This document shows, one piece after another, positions 36,277 to 46,520 of a DNA stretch of 64,000 nt. Made by a program: the position numbers and the translations under genes. The stretch lies in the NCBI GenBank assembly GCA_958295945.1, contig OY282386.1, positions 1,674,001 to 1,738,000 of the forward strand, given 5' to 3'. Source of the DNA: Candidatus Poribacteria bacterium. GTDB taxonomy: Bacteria > Poribacteria > WGA-4E > WGA-3G. Position 1 is the stretch's first letter. Each line of letters opens with the position of its first letter. The notes beneath the pieces are model-generated. The model was not told the origin of the DNA. It saw nothing but the letters and a program-made list of their open reading frames with translations, and did no database searches.

Positions 36277-38484
36277 ATGAAACGTTTTGAAGCAAAACAA
36301 CGATCATTAAATGCATGTCTGATTGCCGCGATTGTACATCTCTGCCTCGCTATTCTACTAACCTTTTTCTATTACAGCCATCTAAGTAATGAAATTGATG
36401 ATGTTGTTGGAATAGAATTCGTAGAAATGGAAGAAACATTAAGAAAACATCGCACGATAAAAAGACCTCCAAAGAAAAATCCAACGCAAAAATCCAAAGC
36501 CATTTCTGAATACCGACCACAACATAAAGCATTATCTGCTTCTGCCAATTTATTTGATGAAACTGTGCGTCCATCAGAAAAAATACTCACACATAGTGCC
36601 ACGGAAACTGTATCCAATACCACAGAACTCCCCGACGTAACAACGCAGTCAAAACACCTAAATAGTCGTGCTGCTGCAATTGCTAAATCCGTTCAAAGTC
36701 CTTATGAAATCACTTCTGGAAAAGGAAAGGAAAGCCTTAGACAACGTGTTAAAGGGGATGGTGAAAGTGGATTCCATCGACTTGAGTCCAAAGGCGTATC
36801 TGAAATAGGCGGAATTGGTGATGGATTAGGACAAGATGGAAGTGACGGTGGAGATGGAACAGGAGATGGCGGTGGTGGGAAGAATCCTTTTGGGGATGCA
36901 CTAAAACAGATCGCAGATCATATCATCAGCACACGCACAGCTGACAAGGTGAATGTCGTTTTTGTCATCGATACGAGCGCGAGTATGCGTGACAACATAC
37001 AGCAGGTCGCAGATAACCTTTATTCAATGACTGATGCGTTTGACACAATCAACCTTGAATACCATTTAGGCATGGCTGAATTCAGTGTCCGTCAAGAAGG
37101 GCAAGAGATTAGAACGCGGGCATTATTACCCGATGTCGCACTCCTGAGAAGACGGATGAAGGAAGTAAAATTGAGTGGAGATGAAAATGCTCTTGATGCA
37201 CTCTTTGATACGCTTAACTTTATTCAATTTCATGTGGATGCAGATAAACACTTGATTCTCGTCACTGATGAACCAGCTTCTACCAGCTACAGAGCAGAAG
37301 ATGGAGAGGATACAATGCAAAATAAAGTGATCGATCAAGCTAAATTTGAGGAAACACGTGTCAATGTACTCGGACATCCTGAACCCTTTCAACAAAATTT
37401 AGCAGAAGTCACTGGCGGTATATGGCAAGCAATTCCAGGCAGTGAATACAATCCTGCTGCACTCCCAAGCAATCGGGCAGGAAACCAAAAGTTTTTGAAA
37501 GTATTTAGGGATATTGCGGTTGATATACGGAAATCCGGGGGCAGATCACTATTCAGTCTTGACCTAAAGTTCACAATTGACTTGGAAGATGGTGAACTTT
37601 CTGTAGATCAAATAAAGAAAGTCGTCCGAGACAAGGGGTTGGATTTCAAGCCACAACTGTTCCTATCCGAAAACATCAAAATCCTAAACAATCCCATCAG
37701 TGAGTTATGGGTTATTGCTGACCATGCGAACGGAGAAATGTTCACTGTCAACAGAGCGGACACAAAATTATATGTCCATGAAGGGGTTTTGCCTGAACAG
37801 TGGAATTTGGATGAAGACGCAATTGCACGCACACAAAGACAAGGAAAAAGATGGGTACTCACCAATCTGGCAAAAAACCAAATCTATACTTTCATCAGAG
37901 GAAACGATCACATGCAGGTGTTTGCAGGAGGACAACCCGGTTCAGCTTCAAACCCCAATGCAGAACCCATTGTAGATATTATGATAATGTTAGACTACAG
38001 CAGAAGTATGGGTGGAAAATCACAAGCGATCATGCTCGGATTAAGCACGCTTCTTGGAAGATTAGATATATTTCCACTTAAGTATAGAGTCGGACTCATC
38101 AGATTCGCAGAAGCAAAAGACGCAATAAAGACTATTGATGGTGTTGTTGTGAGTCAAATGCCACTTAACGAAATCGTCATTGAAACCCTAATGGAAGACC
38201 CGTTTGGTGGGGATGAGCATCTGATTGATGCTATCGTAGAAGGTCTACCGCAGGTTAAATTTAGTCCTTACGCCAAACGTTTCCTACTAATTTTGACAGA
38301 TGAACCGACAACTGGTAAGTATCCTGCTGAACAAGCATTGAAGATCTGTAAATCCTATGGCACTATGGTGTATGTTGTAGGTCATCCACAGGAAGATGAT
38401 TTTCAAACGAAACTCGCGAAAGAAACCAAAGGACTATTTTTCACTATGCCAAGACATTTGGATAAAGAATATCCAAAGCAATAA
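36277..38484 (+). CDS. TonB-like N-terminus fused to two von Willebrand A domains
   Basis: The 735-residue protein has a short cytoplasmic start, one membrane helix (residues about 12-32), and a basic proline stretch (TIKRPPKKNPTQKSK) like the linker of TonB. A glycine/aspartate-rich hinge (GDGLGQDGSDGGDGTGDGGG, about 185-205) follows. Domain vWA-1 near residue 225 has MIDAS DTSAS (NVVFVIDTSASM). Domain vWA-2 near 566 has DYSRS (IMIMLDYSRSMGG). Both keep DxSxS; later TDEPAS and TDEPTT supply further MIDAS residues. Between them is a beta-rich region. The protein is likely anchored in the inner membrane with vWA domains in the periplasm. It may link to envelope partners, but there is no TonB C-terminal domain. 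AGAGGAAAG precedes the ATG; MoaB follows after 33 bases. Confidence 0.8.
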   Translation: MKRFEAKQRSLNACLIAAIVHLCLAILLTFFYYSHLSNEIDDVVGIEFVEMEETLRKHRTIKRPPKKNPTQKSKAISEYRPQHKALSASANLFDETVRPSEKILTHSATETVSNTTELPDVTTQSKHLNSRAAAIAKSVQSPYEITSGKGKESLRQRVKGDGESGFHRLESKGVSEIGGIGDGLGQDGSDGGDGTGDGGGGKNPFGDALKQIADHIISTRTADKVNVVFVIDTSASMRDNIQQVADNLYSMTDAFDTINLEYHLGMAEFSVRQEGQEIRTRALLPDVALLRRRMKEVKLSGDENALDALFDTLNFIQFHVDADKHLILVTDEPASTSYRAEDGEDTMQNKVIDQAKFEETRVNVLGHPEPFQQNLAEVTGGIWQAIPGSEYNPAALPSNRAGNQKFLKVFRDIAVDIRKSGGRSLFSLDLKFTIDLEDGELSVDQIKKVVRDKGLDFKPQLFLSENIKILNNPISELWVIADHANGEMFTVNRADTKLYVHEGVLPEQWNLDEDAIARTQRQGKRWVLTNLAKNQIYTFIRGNDHMQVFAGGQPGSASNPNAEPIVDIMIMLDYSRSMGGKSQAIMLGLSTLLGRLDIFPLKYRVGLIRFAEAKDAIKTIDGVVVSQMPLNEIVIETLMEDPFGGDEHLIDAIVEGLPQVKFSPYAKRFLLILTDEPTTGKYPAEQALKICKSYGTMVYVVGHPQEDDFQTKLAKETKGLFFTMPRHLDKEYPKQ

Positions 38485-38517
38485 ATCCCAAATCAGTAAC
38501 ATAGAAAGAGGAATTTG

Positions 38518-39036
38518 ATGGCAACATCGACAAGCACACAACAACACAGAGAGATCGCATCGGAACAGGGTCCTGTTTCTGTTGCGATTGTAACAGTCAG
38601 CGACTCACGCACACCAGAAACAGACACAAACGCTGCTTTTCTACGCGAACAACTTGAGGCAGATGGAAACAGCATAACTGCATATCAGATCATAAAAGAC
38701 GAACCTGACCAAGTGTCTGATGTCCTGGACACAATGGCAAAAACTGACGCGCAGATAATAATCTTCAACGGTGGTACTGGTATTGCACCACGCGATACAA
38801 CTTTTGATGTTCTTGATCGCAAATTAGAAAAGACATTGCCGGGATTTGGTGAGCTTTTTCGCATGTTCAGTTACGACCAGGTAGGTGCTGCTGCAATGTT
38901 GTCACGCGCAACGGCAGGGGTGTATCGCGGGAAGGTTGTAATCTCAACTCCGGGGTCAAATGCCGCTGTGCGGTTGGCGTGGGAAAAACTCATCGGTCCA
39001 GAACTTGAACATTTAGCTTGGGAAGTTGGACGATAG
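38518..39036 (+). CDS. moaB: molybdenum cofactor biosynthesis protein B
   Basis: The protein has 172 residues. MogA/MoaB fold motifs: [46 protein letters not shown] (the GGTG..RD adenylylation site), [19 protein letters not shown] and [16 protein letters not shown]. It adenylylates molybdopterin or assists the step, in the cytoplasm. ATG 38518 is chosen (AGAGGAA upstream); a TTG codon directly before is also in frame. There are no other molybdenum genes nearby, and the gene rides behind the vWA gene. It converges on EcfT with only 8 bases between stops. Confidence 0.88.
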   Translation: MATSTSTQQHREIASEQGPVSVAIVTVSDSRTPETDTNAAFLREQLEADGNSITAYQIIKDEPDQVSDVLDTMAKTDAQIIIFNGGTGIAPRDTTFDVLDRKLEKTLPGFGELFRMFSYDQVGAAAMLSRATAGVYRGKVVISTPGSNAAVRLAWEKLIGPELEHLAWEVGR

Positions 39037-39044
39037 TCTATAGG

Positions 39045-39902
39045 CTATAACATCTCACGCGTAAAGGTATATATTCCTCTCAACCAAGACCCATAATAGA
39101 AACCATTCGCATAACAGAAATATAACACCTTCAAACCAACAACACAAATCAAGCAGAACGATAACAACGCAAGCAGACTATAATCCAATCTCCTCATCTG
39201 TGAAGTGTGTAATGATGTCCGCTGTGTCGCAGTCTCCGGTGAAAACCCACGGCTTTCAACCGATTCACCAAGGTTTGTCGCGTGTCGTATATTTCCTGCC
39301 AATATAGGACGAAAACTATTGATGACACCACGCACAGAGGCAAATAGATTGAATCGTAGATAACGAAATCCTCTCAATCTCTGTGATCGTATAACAGCAA
39401 CGGCTTCAGAGGCAATCACTGGAATGAAATGTAAAGCAGTTGTCACCATAAAAGCAAGTGCACCCGGCACGCGCAACTGCGACAATGCCAGCAGCAGATC
39501 ACGTGGTTGTGTTGTCCACACAATGTAGCACCCTATGGTAAGCGTAGTATTGAACCGTAGTGATTGAATGATACCGTGATACAACCCCTCACGATAGATT
39601 TGGATACCACCTGTCCATTCCCCTATGAGCGGAAAATCTGCAGGAACAAGCGTAAGCAATACCGTGCGGGGAAATGCATTATAGAATATACCTTGACTGT
39701 ATATCAATCCCCATGTCGTAAAGAAAAGAAATATCAGCAATAATCTAATCTGCTTTAGCGTAGGGATAGAAGATGCAACAAGGAGGATACTTGCCAGAAA
39801 GCAAACTAACAGCGCGGATGGACTGTCCAGTAAAATGACGAGACATCCGCATATCATCATGATGAGGACTTTTGTGCGGGATTCCAGTTTGAAGCATTGC
39901 AT
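39045..39902 (-). CDS. ecfT: energy-coupling factor transporter transmembrane subunit (CbiQ/EcfT family)
   Basis: The protein has 285 residues with about five to six membrane segments (VLIMMICGCLVILL, ALLVCFLASILLVASSI, LLLIFLFFTTWGLI and others). The cytoplasmic coupling helices include FRPILAGNIRHATNLGESVE and the signature ESRGFS corresponding to the A-R-G motif that contacts the ATPases. EcfT joins a substrate-binding S component to the EcfA ATPase pair. It is the last gene of a minus-strand run that also holds the double ATPase at 50391. An S-component candidate lies at 6569-8488. ATG 39902 is 14 bases after the preceding gene. Confidence 0.85.
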   Translation of the reverse strand: MQCFKLESRTKVLIMMICGCLVILLDSPSALLVCFLASILLVASSIPTLKQIRLLLIFLFFTTWGLIYSQGIFYNAFPRTVLLTLVPADFPLIGEWTGGIQIYREGLYHGIIQSLRFNTTLTIGCYIVWTTQPRDLLLALSQLRVPGALAFMVTTALHFIPVIASEAVAVIRSQRLRGFRYLRFNLFASVRGVINSFRPILAGNIRHATNLGESVESRGFSPETATQRTSLHTSQMRRLDYSLLALLSFCLICVVGLKVLYFCYANGFYYGSWLRGIYTFTREML

Positions 39903-39916
39903 TGTCAGTTAACTCT

Positions 39917-42900
39917 CTATTTCCGTATCAACATCTTGCGTGTAGCAGTGAAATCACCTGCGGTTAATGTATAAAAGTAGATTCCGCTTGCAACGCGTTC
40001 ACCTTGGGCATTTTTGCCATCCCAATGGGCTGCACGGTTGCGATGCTCATATACTCCAGCAGCCTTATGACCAAACGACAACGTTCTTATCAATATGCCA
40101 TTGACCGCATAGATGCGTACCGTTACTTCTGCAGGTTTTGCTAAGTGATACGGTATCCACGTCTCTGGGTTGAAAGGATTCGGATAGTTAGCCAAGAGTG
40201 TTGTCTTTTCTGGCAACATGGAGGCAAGCAGCTGCTCAAGTACAATGATTCCTCTTTGGAATGTTTCATCTCTGTTTGTTCGTTGCTTTGCTTCGTCAAT
40301 CCATCTTTGCAAGTTCTCTGCTGTCAAAACAGCTGCAGGTGCAGTAGGTGTGTTTTCTAATGCTGCCATGACCAATGCTAAATCATCACTGTTAACAACA
40401 CCATCTCCGTTTACGTCTGGATTCGGATATGTACCTTTAGATGGGATTGTGCCGATAGTTGCAGCGACTAACACGAGGTCTTCTACATCAACGATACCAT
40501 CCGCATTCACATCTTCTGGAACATGGTTCTCTGGCAAGACGACATGTGCGATAAAGGTAAGTTGAGAATTAATACCTTCTGCAGTCACATTAACAGTGAT
40601 AGTGATAGTACCAAGTTTCCATCCAAATCGAAGAAAAGTTTGTGCTCTACCGGCGGCATCGGTCGTAACGGTAGTATCAGTCAGTTCTGCATCACCATCG
40701 GTTATAGAAAATGTAACCTTCACTCCCTCTTTTGGATTCCCATTAGCATCACGATATTCCACAACGAAGGGGGCAGGGAGTGTCCTCCCCACAAGTTCTT
40801 CTTGTTTATCACCAGATATTATGAGGAATTCTGGGTGCGTAATATTGTCAAAAGATACTACAATTCCTCTTGCCTGCATAGCAGGGATGTGTGTCCGTAT
40901 TGCTTCATTATTAAGTGGATTGTTTCTAATATCTAGCCCCGTGCTATCCCACTGCGTTCCTGTTAGGTTTAATGCTAACAGAGGTGACATATCTGATATG
41001 TTATTGTAGCGAAGATGCAGATGAGTCAAGTTTGTCAACGCTGATAGTGCAGAAGTATCTGATATGTTATTGTTGAAAAGATATAGCTGAGTCAGGTTTG
41101 TTAACCCTAATAGTGCAGATATATCTGAAATGTTGTTGCGGCCAAGCCTCAGCAAAGCCAAGTTTGTCAACTCTGACTCTGATAGTGCAGAAATATCTGA
41201 TATGTTATTGTCATCAAGATACAGCCGAGTCAGGTTTGCCAATCCCGACAGCGCAGACACATCCGATATGTTGTTGCTGTCCAGATTCAACCAATCCAGT
41301 TTGGATGCATGTTCAAGGCCGGTAAGGTCTTGAATGTCGGCGTTTCGGGCATCAAGTCTGGTTAATTCCAACAAATCTCCTGCCTTGAGTTTTGCGTTCT
41401 TCGGTTTGTTAAGGGTTTCTGCAATTTTGGTGTGGAGGTTCACGTCCGGAATATGTACAAGCATGTCCCCATCAATAGCCGTGATCGTAAAGTTTAGCGG
41501 CTGTGGAATCTCGGTGACTGTAGCACTGACAGTGTTCTCACCGGGCTCGGGTCCCAGTGTGAGCGTTGTAGCAGCTTTGCCATTGAGACTGCTAATCGCT
41601 TTTGATGTCGAGCGATGACCACCTAAAGTTGTGAGCGTGAAATTGACCGGCACCCCCGCAAACGCAACGCCCTTCTGATCTTGGACTTGGACGATTACTT
41701 GACGTGGGGTGCCAGCGACTCCAGATGGACCTGGAATATTAATAAGCGTTGTAGGCGTTCGGGTGTCAAACACTACATCCACACCGTGGGAACGCAGGGT
41801 TGGAATAGTGGTATAGAGTGACGGATAACTCAGCAGGTTTCCGCGTAGATGCAACGTTTTCAATTCGGTGAGTTCCACAAGAGGCTCAACCTCTGAGATT
41901 TTATTGTTTTCAAGGGACAATGTCCCTAATTGTGTGAGTTCTACCAAAGGCGCAATATCAGAGAGATTATTGTTGTCAAGAGATAGTGTCGTCAGTTGCG
42001 TAAGTCCCGTTAGCGAATCTATATTGGATAGGTTGTTGCTATTAAGCTTCAAACTTGTTAGATTAGATGCATGTTGCAATCCTGTGAGGTTGCTAATACC
42101 AGCGTTGTTAGCGGTAAGGGATGTCAGAGCCAACATATCTCCCATAGTAATAGGTGCATCGGTCGGTTTACCGGATGTTTCCGCTATCTTGGCACTCAGA
42201 TTAGCATCGGAAAGTGTCACGGTTGAATCAAGTGAGATACTTGTTACTGTAAACAGGACAGATTGAGAAACGTTTGGTGCAGAAGCTTGGACGGTCATTG
42301 TGCCGCCCGTTTCTCCAAGTGTCAATCGAGTTTGTGCATTGCCAGCCTTATCAGTTTTTGCCGTTGTGGCACTGAGTTCTCCACTGCCTTTAGTGATTGA
42401 AAATGTTACAGGAACCTCCGCGAATGGGCGATTGGACTGATCTCGGACTTGGACAACGTATGGAAGTGGTAATTCTGAATTAGTTATCGCTTGCTGCGCA
42501 TCACCAGATATTTTTAGGAGTTTCGTTGGTGTGCGCTGGCTATACTGGACCTCAACCCCTTTTGCCTGCATAGCAGGAATATGGGTGTTGATAGCAACGT
42601 AGCTAAGGGGATTGTTCCAAAGATATAGCCCCGTGCTATCCCACTCTGTTCCTATAAGGTTTAATTTCACCAAGGGTGATACATCCGAGATGTTATTGTT
42701 GTGAAGCTGCAGTTGCGTTAGGTTTGTCAATCCTGATAGTGCAGATATATCTGATATGTTATTGTTGGCAAGAAGCAGCGAATTCAAGTTTGTCAATCCT
42801 GACAACGCAGACACATCCGAGATGTTATTGTTGTGAAGCCACAGTTGCGTTAGGTTTGTCAATCCTGATAGTGCAGATATATCTGATATGTTATTGTTGA

Positions 42901-45900
42901 CAAGATCCAGCGAATTCAAGTTTGTCAATTCTGATAGCGCAGACAAATCAACCAATATCGTGTGAGAGAGGTTCAGGTATGTCAATGCGGTTAGCCCTAT
43001 AAGCGGTGACAAATTCGATACTGTATTACTGTTGACAGTTCCCTCCCCCTCAATGTACTCAGCCCCAAGGTTCAAGGAACTCAGGTTGGACGCATATTCA
43101 ATACCGGTAAGGTCTTGAATGTTGGCGTTTTGTGCGTCAAGTCTGGTTAATGCCAACAAATCTCCAGCATTGAGTTTTGCGTTTTTGGGTTTGTTGAGGG
43201 TTTCCACTATTTTGGCATAGAGGTTCACATCGGGAATATGCACAAGCGTGTTCCCATCAATAGCCGTGATCGTAAAGTTTAGCGGCTGTGGAATCTCGGT
43301 GACTGTAGCACTGACAGTGTTCTCACCGGGCTCGGGTCCCAGTGTGAGCGTTGTAGCAGCTTTGCCATTGAGACTGCTAATCGCTTTTGATGTCCAGCGA
43401 TGACCACCTGAAGTTGTGAGCGTGAAATTGACCGGCACCCCCGCAAATGCAACGCCTTTCTGATCTTGGACTTGGACGATTACTTGTAGTGTGGCACCCG
43501 CAACTCCAGGTGTTCCTGGAATGTTAATAAGTGTTGTCGGGGTTCGGGTGTCAACCACTACATCCACACCGTGGGAACGCAGGGTCGGAATAGTGGTATA
43601 GAGTGACGGATAACTCAGCAGGTTTCCGTGTAGACGCAACGTTTTCAAGTCGGTGAGTTCCACAAGAGGTGCTACATCGGATAGTTTATTGTTTTCAAGA
43701 GACAGTGTCTCTAATTGTGTGAGTTCTACCAAAGGCGCAATATTAGAGAGATTATTGTTGTCAAGTGATAATGTCGTCAGTTGCGTAAGTCCTGTTAGCG
43801 AATCTATATTGGATAGGTTGTTGCTATTAAGCTTCAAGCTTGTTAGATTAGATGCATGTTGCAATCCCGTGAGGGTGCTAATACTGGCATTGTTAGCAGT
43901 AAGTGATGTCAACGTCAACATATCGGCTACAGTAATAGATGCGTCGGTCGGTTTACCGAGGGTTTCTATTATCTTTGCGGTAAGGTTCGTATCGGGCAGG
44001 TGCACGAATGAAGTGGGAAGGATCGCTGTTACCGTAAATTGTATGGGCTGCGAAATCTTCACTGCTGTCACGCGGATGGTTGTTTCCCCCTCGGTTTGTC
44101 CTAACGTAAAACGTGCTTTTGCCCTACCTTTAGCATCCGTTGTGGTGTTAGTGGTGCTGAGTTTTCCACCGCCCTTGGTAATTGAAAATGTTACAGGAAC
44201 CTCCGCGAATGGGCGATTGGACTGATCTCGGACTTGGGCAACAAATGGAAGTGGTAATTTTGTATTGGTCAAGGCTTGTTGTGTGTCGCCAGATATCTTT
44301 AGGAGTTTCGTTGGTGTGCGCTGGCTATACTGGACCTCAACCCCTTTTGCCTGCATAGCAGGGATATGGGTGTTGATAGAAACGTAGCTAAGGGGATTGA
44401 TCCAAAGATATAGCCCCGTGCTATCCCACTGTGTTCCTATAAGGTTTAATTTCACCAAGGGTGATACATCCGAGATGTTATTGTTGTGAAGCTGCAGTTG
44501 CGTTAGGTTTGTCAATCCTGATAGTGCAGATATATCTGATATGTTATTGTTGGCAAGAAGCAGCGAATTCAAGTTTGTCAATCCTGACAACGCAGACACA
44601 TCCGAGATGTTATTGTTGTGAAGCCACAGTTGCGTTAGGTTTGTCAACTCTGATAGCACAGACACATCTGAAATGTTGTTGCTGCCAAGATCCAGCCGAG
44701 TCAGGTTTGTCAATCCTGATAGCACAGACACATCTGAAATGTTGTTGCTGCCAAGATTCAGCCGAGTCAGGTTTGTCAATCCTGATAGTGCAGATATATC
44801 TGAAATGTTGTTGTTGGCAAGATACAGCGAACTCATATTTTTGAGTTCTGATAGCACTGATATATCTGATATGTTATTGTTGTTGAGATTCAGCGAAGTC
44901 AGGTTTGTCAACTCTGACAACGCAGACACATCTGAAATGTTGTTGCCGGAAAGATGTAACCAATTCAGTTGTGTCAACTCTGATAGCACAGACACATCTG
45001 AAATGTTGTTGCTGCCAAGATCCAGCCGAGTCAGGTTTGTCAATCCTGATAGCGCAGAAACATCTGATATGGTGTTGTTGTTAAGCACCAACCAAGTCAG
45101 TTGTGTTAACTCTGACAGTGGCGACACATCTGAAATATTGGTGTTCCAAAGATTCAGCGAAGTCAGGTTTGTCGACTCTGACAACGCAGACAGATCTGAT
45201 ATGTTATTGTTGTTGAGATTCAGCGAAGTCAGGTTTGTCAACTCTGACAACGCAGACAGATCCAATACCGTATTGCTGTTGACATATCCCTCGCCCTCAA
45301 TATACTCAGTTCCAAGGTTCAACGATCTCAGATTGTGCGCGTGTTCAAGCCCGGTGAGGTCTGTTATCCCGCTATTTGGCGTATCAAGTTTCCATAAGTT
45401 TAGCATAGAGTGCGTCGTGAGAGCTTGGGTTGAAGATAGATTGAGAGCTTGCCGCACTGCCAACGCTAAAGTAGCGTCCGGAATTGAAACAACTTGGGAT
45501 GGAGGAAGTAGAGAGCTGATATCAATTGGAAATACTCGGCTTGTTATAAAACTTCCAAACACATCAATTATCTGGAGTTCTACGACGTTATTTTTGGGTG
45601 GCAAACCGGTAGTGATAAATTCAATCGTGCTGCTTTGGCCGTTTAGCAGCTTACAACCAAGCAAACCTCCTCCAAGTCCACGTGGTTCTGTTTCGGGCGT
45701 AAGCAATAAGGCTTGATGGAGCCCATCGGGATCAGTCACTTCAAAACGGAGGCGGATCGTATTGGGAGGCGCAGCGAGACTGGGTGGAAGCATCTTGATC
45801 GTTCCGGATTGATTCTTAGAAACAGTTTGGTCTGTATTAAAGGCAGGGTTCATATTCAACACTTCCGCGGCACATTTTGAGAGTCTATTCTTGCTGCCGT

Positions 45901-46462
45901 GATAAGACATAATGTACGCAGGACCGCGGAAATCATGCCAAACCATTCCAAACGCATGGCCGAGTTCATGGGCAATGGTTTGCCAATTCCAACAGTAGTT
46001 AGTTGCTGATCCAGTGACTCCGTTACCGCCACCGAATCCGCATACACCATGAGGCAGTTCCTTTGCCCCATGTGTGTCAAACATAATCACATAAATGCCT
46101 CTCTGTGGGGGTATAAACTGTTCTATATCTTCTTCATTCCGATTGATATGATTGTGCAAATAATGTGCATAAGTAAATTTCCCGACTGTATGATGGACCA
46201 CGGCGTTTCCGCTGGCATCGGTTTCAAACTGAAAGGTTTTTCTACCGAATCCGTGGCGTTCCATTTCATCAGCAAAGAAAAGTTGTGCTTTCTTGATGAG
46301 TGCGTCGATCTCTGTATCTACGTTGGGGCGGAGTGCCGTGTCGCTTGCGCGGAAGTAGATGAGTCGCACAATCGGGCGAGAATCTTGTGCCTGCACAAAA
46401 TGCGGTATGAAAATAAGTGCTATAAGACATGCCAGTCCAATTGAAAATAGTTTTCTATTCAT
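39917..46462 (-). CDS. giant surface protein: metzincin-like protease domain, leucine-rich repeats, Ig-like domains, dockerin loops, FlgD-like tail
   Basis: The 2181-residue protein starts with a signal peptide (ACLIALIFIPHFVQAQ). Zn-protease motif HELGHAFGMVWHD (near residue 163) with Met-turn AYIMSY fits a metzincin. Internalin-type 22-residue LRRs (pattern LTNLTxLxLxxNNISDVSxL) come in three large and two smaller blocks, separated by about 95-residue invasin-like Ig domains (VPVTFSITKGGGKLSTT, VPVNFTLTTSGGHRW). Ca loops DVNADGIVDVEDL and DVNGDGVVNSDDL lie near residues 1980-2020. The tail LANYPNPFNPETWIPYHL to GIYFYTLTAGDFTATRKMLI is of the FlgD-Ig type used as a sorting signal. It is probably an adhesin with proteolytic head. 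Repeat blocks are nearly identical to each other and to the next gene. Confidence 0.85.
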   Translation of the reverse strand: MNRKLFSIGLACLIALIFIPHFVQAQDSRPIVRLIYFRASDTALRPNVDTEIDALIKKAQLFFADEMERHGFGRKTFQFETDASGNAVVHHTVGKFTYAHYLHNHINRNEEDIEQFIPPQRGIYVIMFDTHGAKELPHGVCGFGGGNGVTGSATNYCWNWQTIAHELGHAFGMVWHDFRGPAYIMSYHGSKNRLSKCAAEVLNMNPAFNTDQTVSKNQSGTIKMLPPSLAAPPNTIRLRFEVTDPDGLHQALLLTPETEPRGLGGGLLGCKLLNGQSSTIEFITTGLPPKNNVVELQIIDVFGSFITSRVFPIDISSLLPPSQVVSIPDATLALAVRQALNLSSTQALTTHSMLNLWKLDTPNSGITDLTGLEHAHNLRSLNLGTEYIEGEGYVNSNTVLDLSALSELTNLTSLNLNNNNISDLSALSESTNLTSLNLWNTNISDVSPLSELTQLTWLVLNNNTISDVSALSGLTNLTRLDLGSNNISDVSVLSELTQLNWLHLSGNNISDVSALSELTNLTSLNLNNNNISDISVLSELKNMSSLYLANNNISDISALSGLTNLTRLNLGSNNISDVSVLSGLTNLTRLDLGSNNISDVSVLSELTNLTQLWLHNNNISDVSALSGLTNLNSLLLANNNISDISALSGLTNLTQLQLHNNNISDVSPLVKLNLIGTQWDSTGLYLWINPLSYVSINTHIPAMQAKGVEVQYSQRTPTKLLKISGDTQQALTNTKLPLPFVAQVRDQSNRPFAEVPVTFSITKGGGKLSTTNTTTDAKGRAKARFTLGQTEGETTIRVTAVKISQPIQFTVTAILPTSFVHLPDTNLTAKIIETLGKPTDASITVADMLTLTSLTANNASISTLTGLQHASNLTSLKLNSNNLSNIDSLTGLTQLTTLSLDNNNLSNIAPLVELTQLETLSLENNKLSDVAPLVELTDLKTLRLHGNLLSYPSLYTTIPTLRSHGVDVVVDTRTPTTLINIPGTPGVAGATLQVIVQVQDQKGVAFAGVPVNFTLTTSGGHRWTSKAISSLNGKAATTLTLGPEPGENTVSATVTEIPQPLNFTITAIDGNTLVHIPDVNLYAKIVETLNKPKNAKLNAGDLLALTRLDAQNANIQDLTGIEYASNLSSLNLGAEYIEGEGTVNSNTVSNLSPLIGLTALTYLNLSHTILVDLSALSELTNLNSLDLVNNNISDISALSGLTNLTQLWLHNNNISDVSALSGLTNLNSLLLANNNISDISALSGLTNLTQLQLHNNNISDVSPLVKLNLIGTEWDSTGLYLWNNPLSYVAINTHIPAMQAKGVEVQYSQRTPTKLLKISGDAQQAITNSELPLPYVVQVRDQSNRPFAEVPVTFSITKGSGELSATTAKTDKAGNAQTRLTLGETGGTMTVQASAPNVSQSVLFTVTSISLDSTVTLSDANLSAKIAETSGKPTDAPITMGDMLALTSLTANNAGISNLTGLQHASNLTSLKLNSNNLSNIDSLTGLTQLTTLSLDNNNLSDIAPLVELTQLGTLSLENNKISEVEPLVELTELKTLHLRGNLLSYPSLYTTIPTLRSHGVDVVFDTRTPTTLINIPGPSGVAGTPRQVIVQVQDQKGVAFAGVPVNFTLTTLGGHRSTSKAISSLNGKAATTLTLGPEPGENTVSATVTEIPQPLNFTITAIDGDMLVHIPDVNLHTKIAETLNKPKNAKLKAGDLLELTRLDARNADIQDLTGLEHASKLDWLNLDSNNISDVSALSGLANLTRLYLDDNNISDISALSESELTNLALLRLGRNNISDISALLGLTNLTQLYLFNNNISDTSALSALTNLTHLHLRYNNISDMSPLLALNLTGTQWDSTGLDIRNNPLNNEAIRTHIPAMQARGIVVSFDNITHPEFLIISGDKQEELVGRTLPAPFVVEYRDANGNPKEGVKVTFSITDGDAELTDTTVTTDAAGRAQTFLRFGWKLGTITITVNVTAEGINSQLTFIAHVVLPENHVPEDVNADGIVDVEDLVLVAATIGTIPSKGTYPNPDVNGDGVVNSDDLALVMAALENTPTAPAAVLTAENLQRWIDEAKQRTNRDETFQRGIIVLEQLLASMLPEKTTLLANYPNPFNPETWIPYHLAKPAEVTVRIYAVNGILIRTLSFGHKAAGVYEHRNRAAHWDGKNAQGERVASGIYFYTLTAGDFTATRKMLIRK

Positions 46463-46520
46463 GAATACTCTCCTCTATTCTGTATTCAGAATTATGGTTC
46501 TGTTTAGACAAATTCCGGCT

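Noticed and set aside
44673-45716. 347-codon open frame antisense to the large LRR gene, and several similar ones
   Set aside because: It arises from the 66-base periodicity of the leucine-rich repeats; the minus-strand frame has signal peptide, domains and tail, the plus frame has none.
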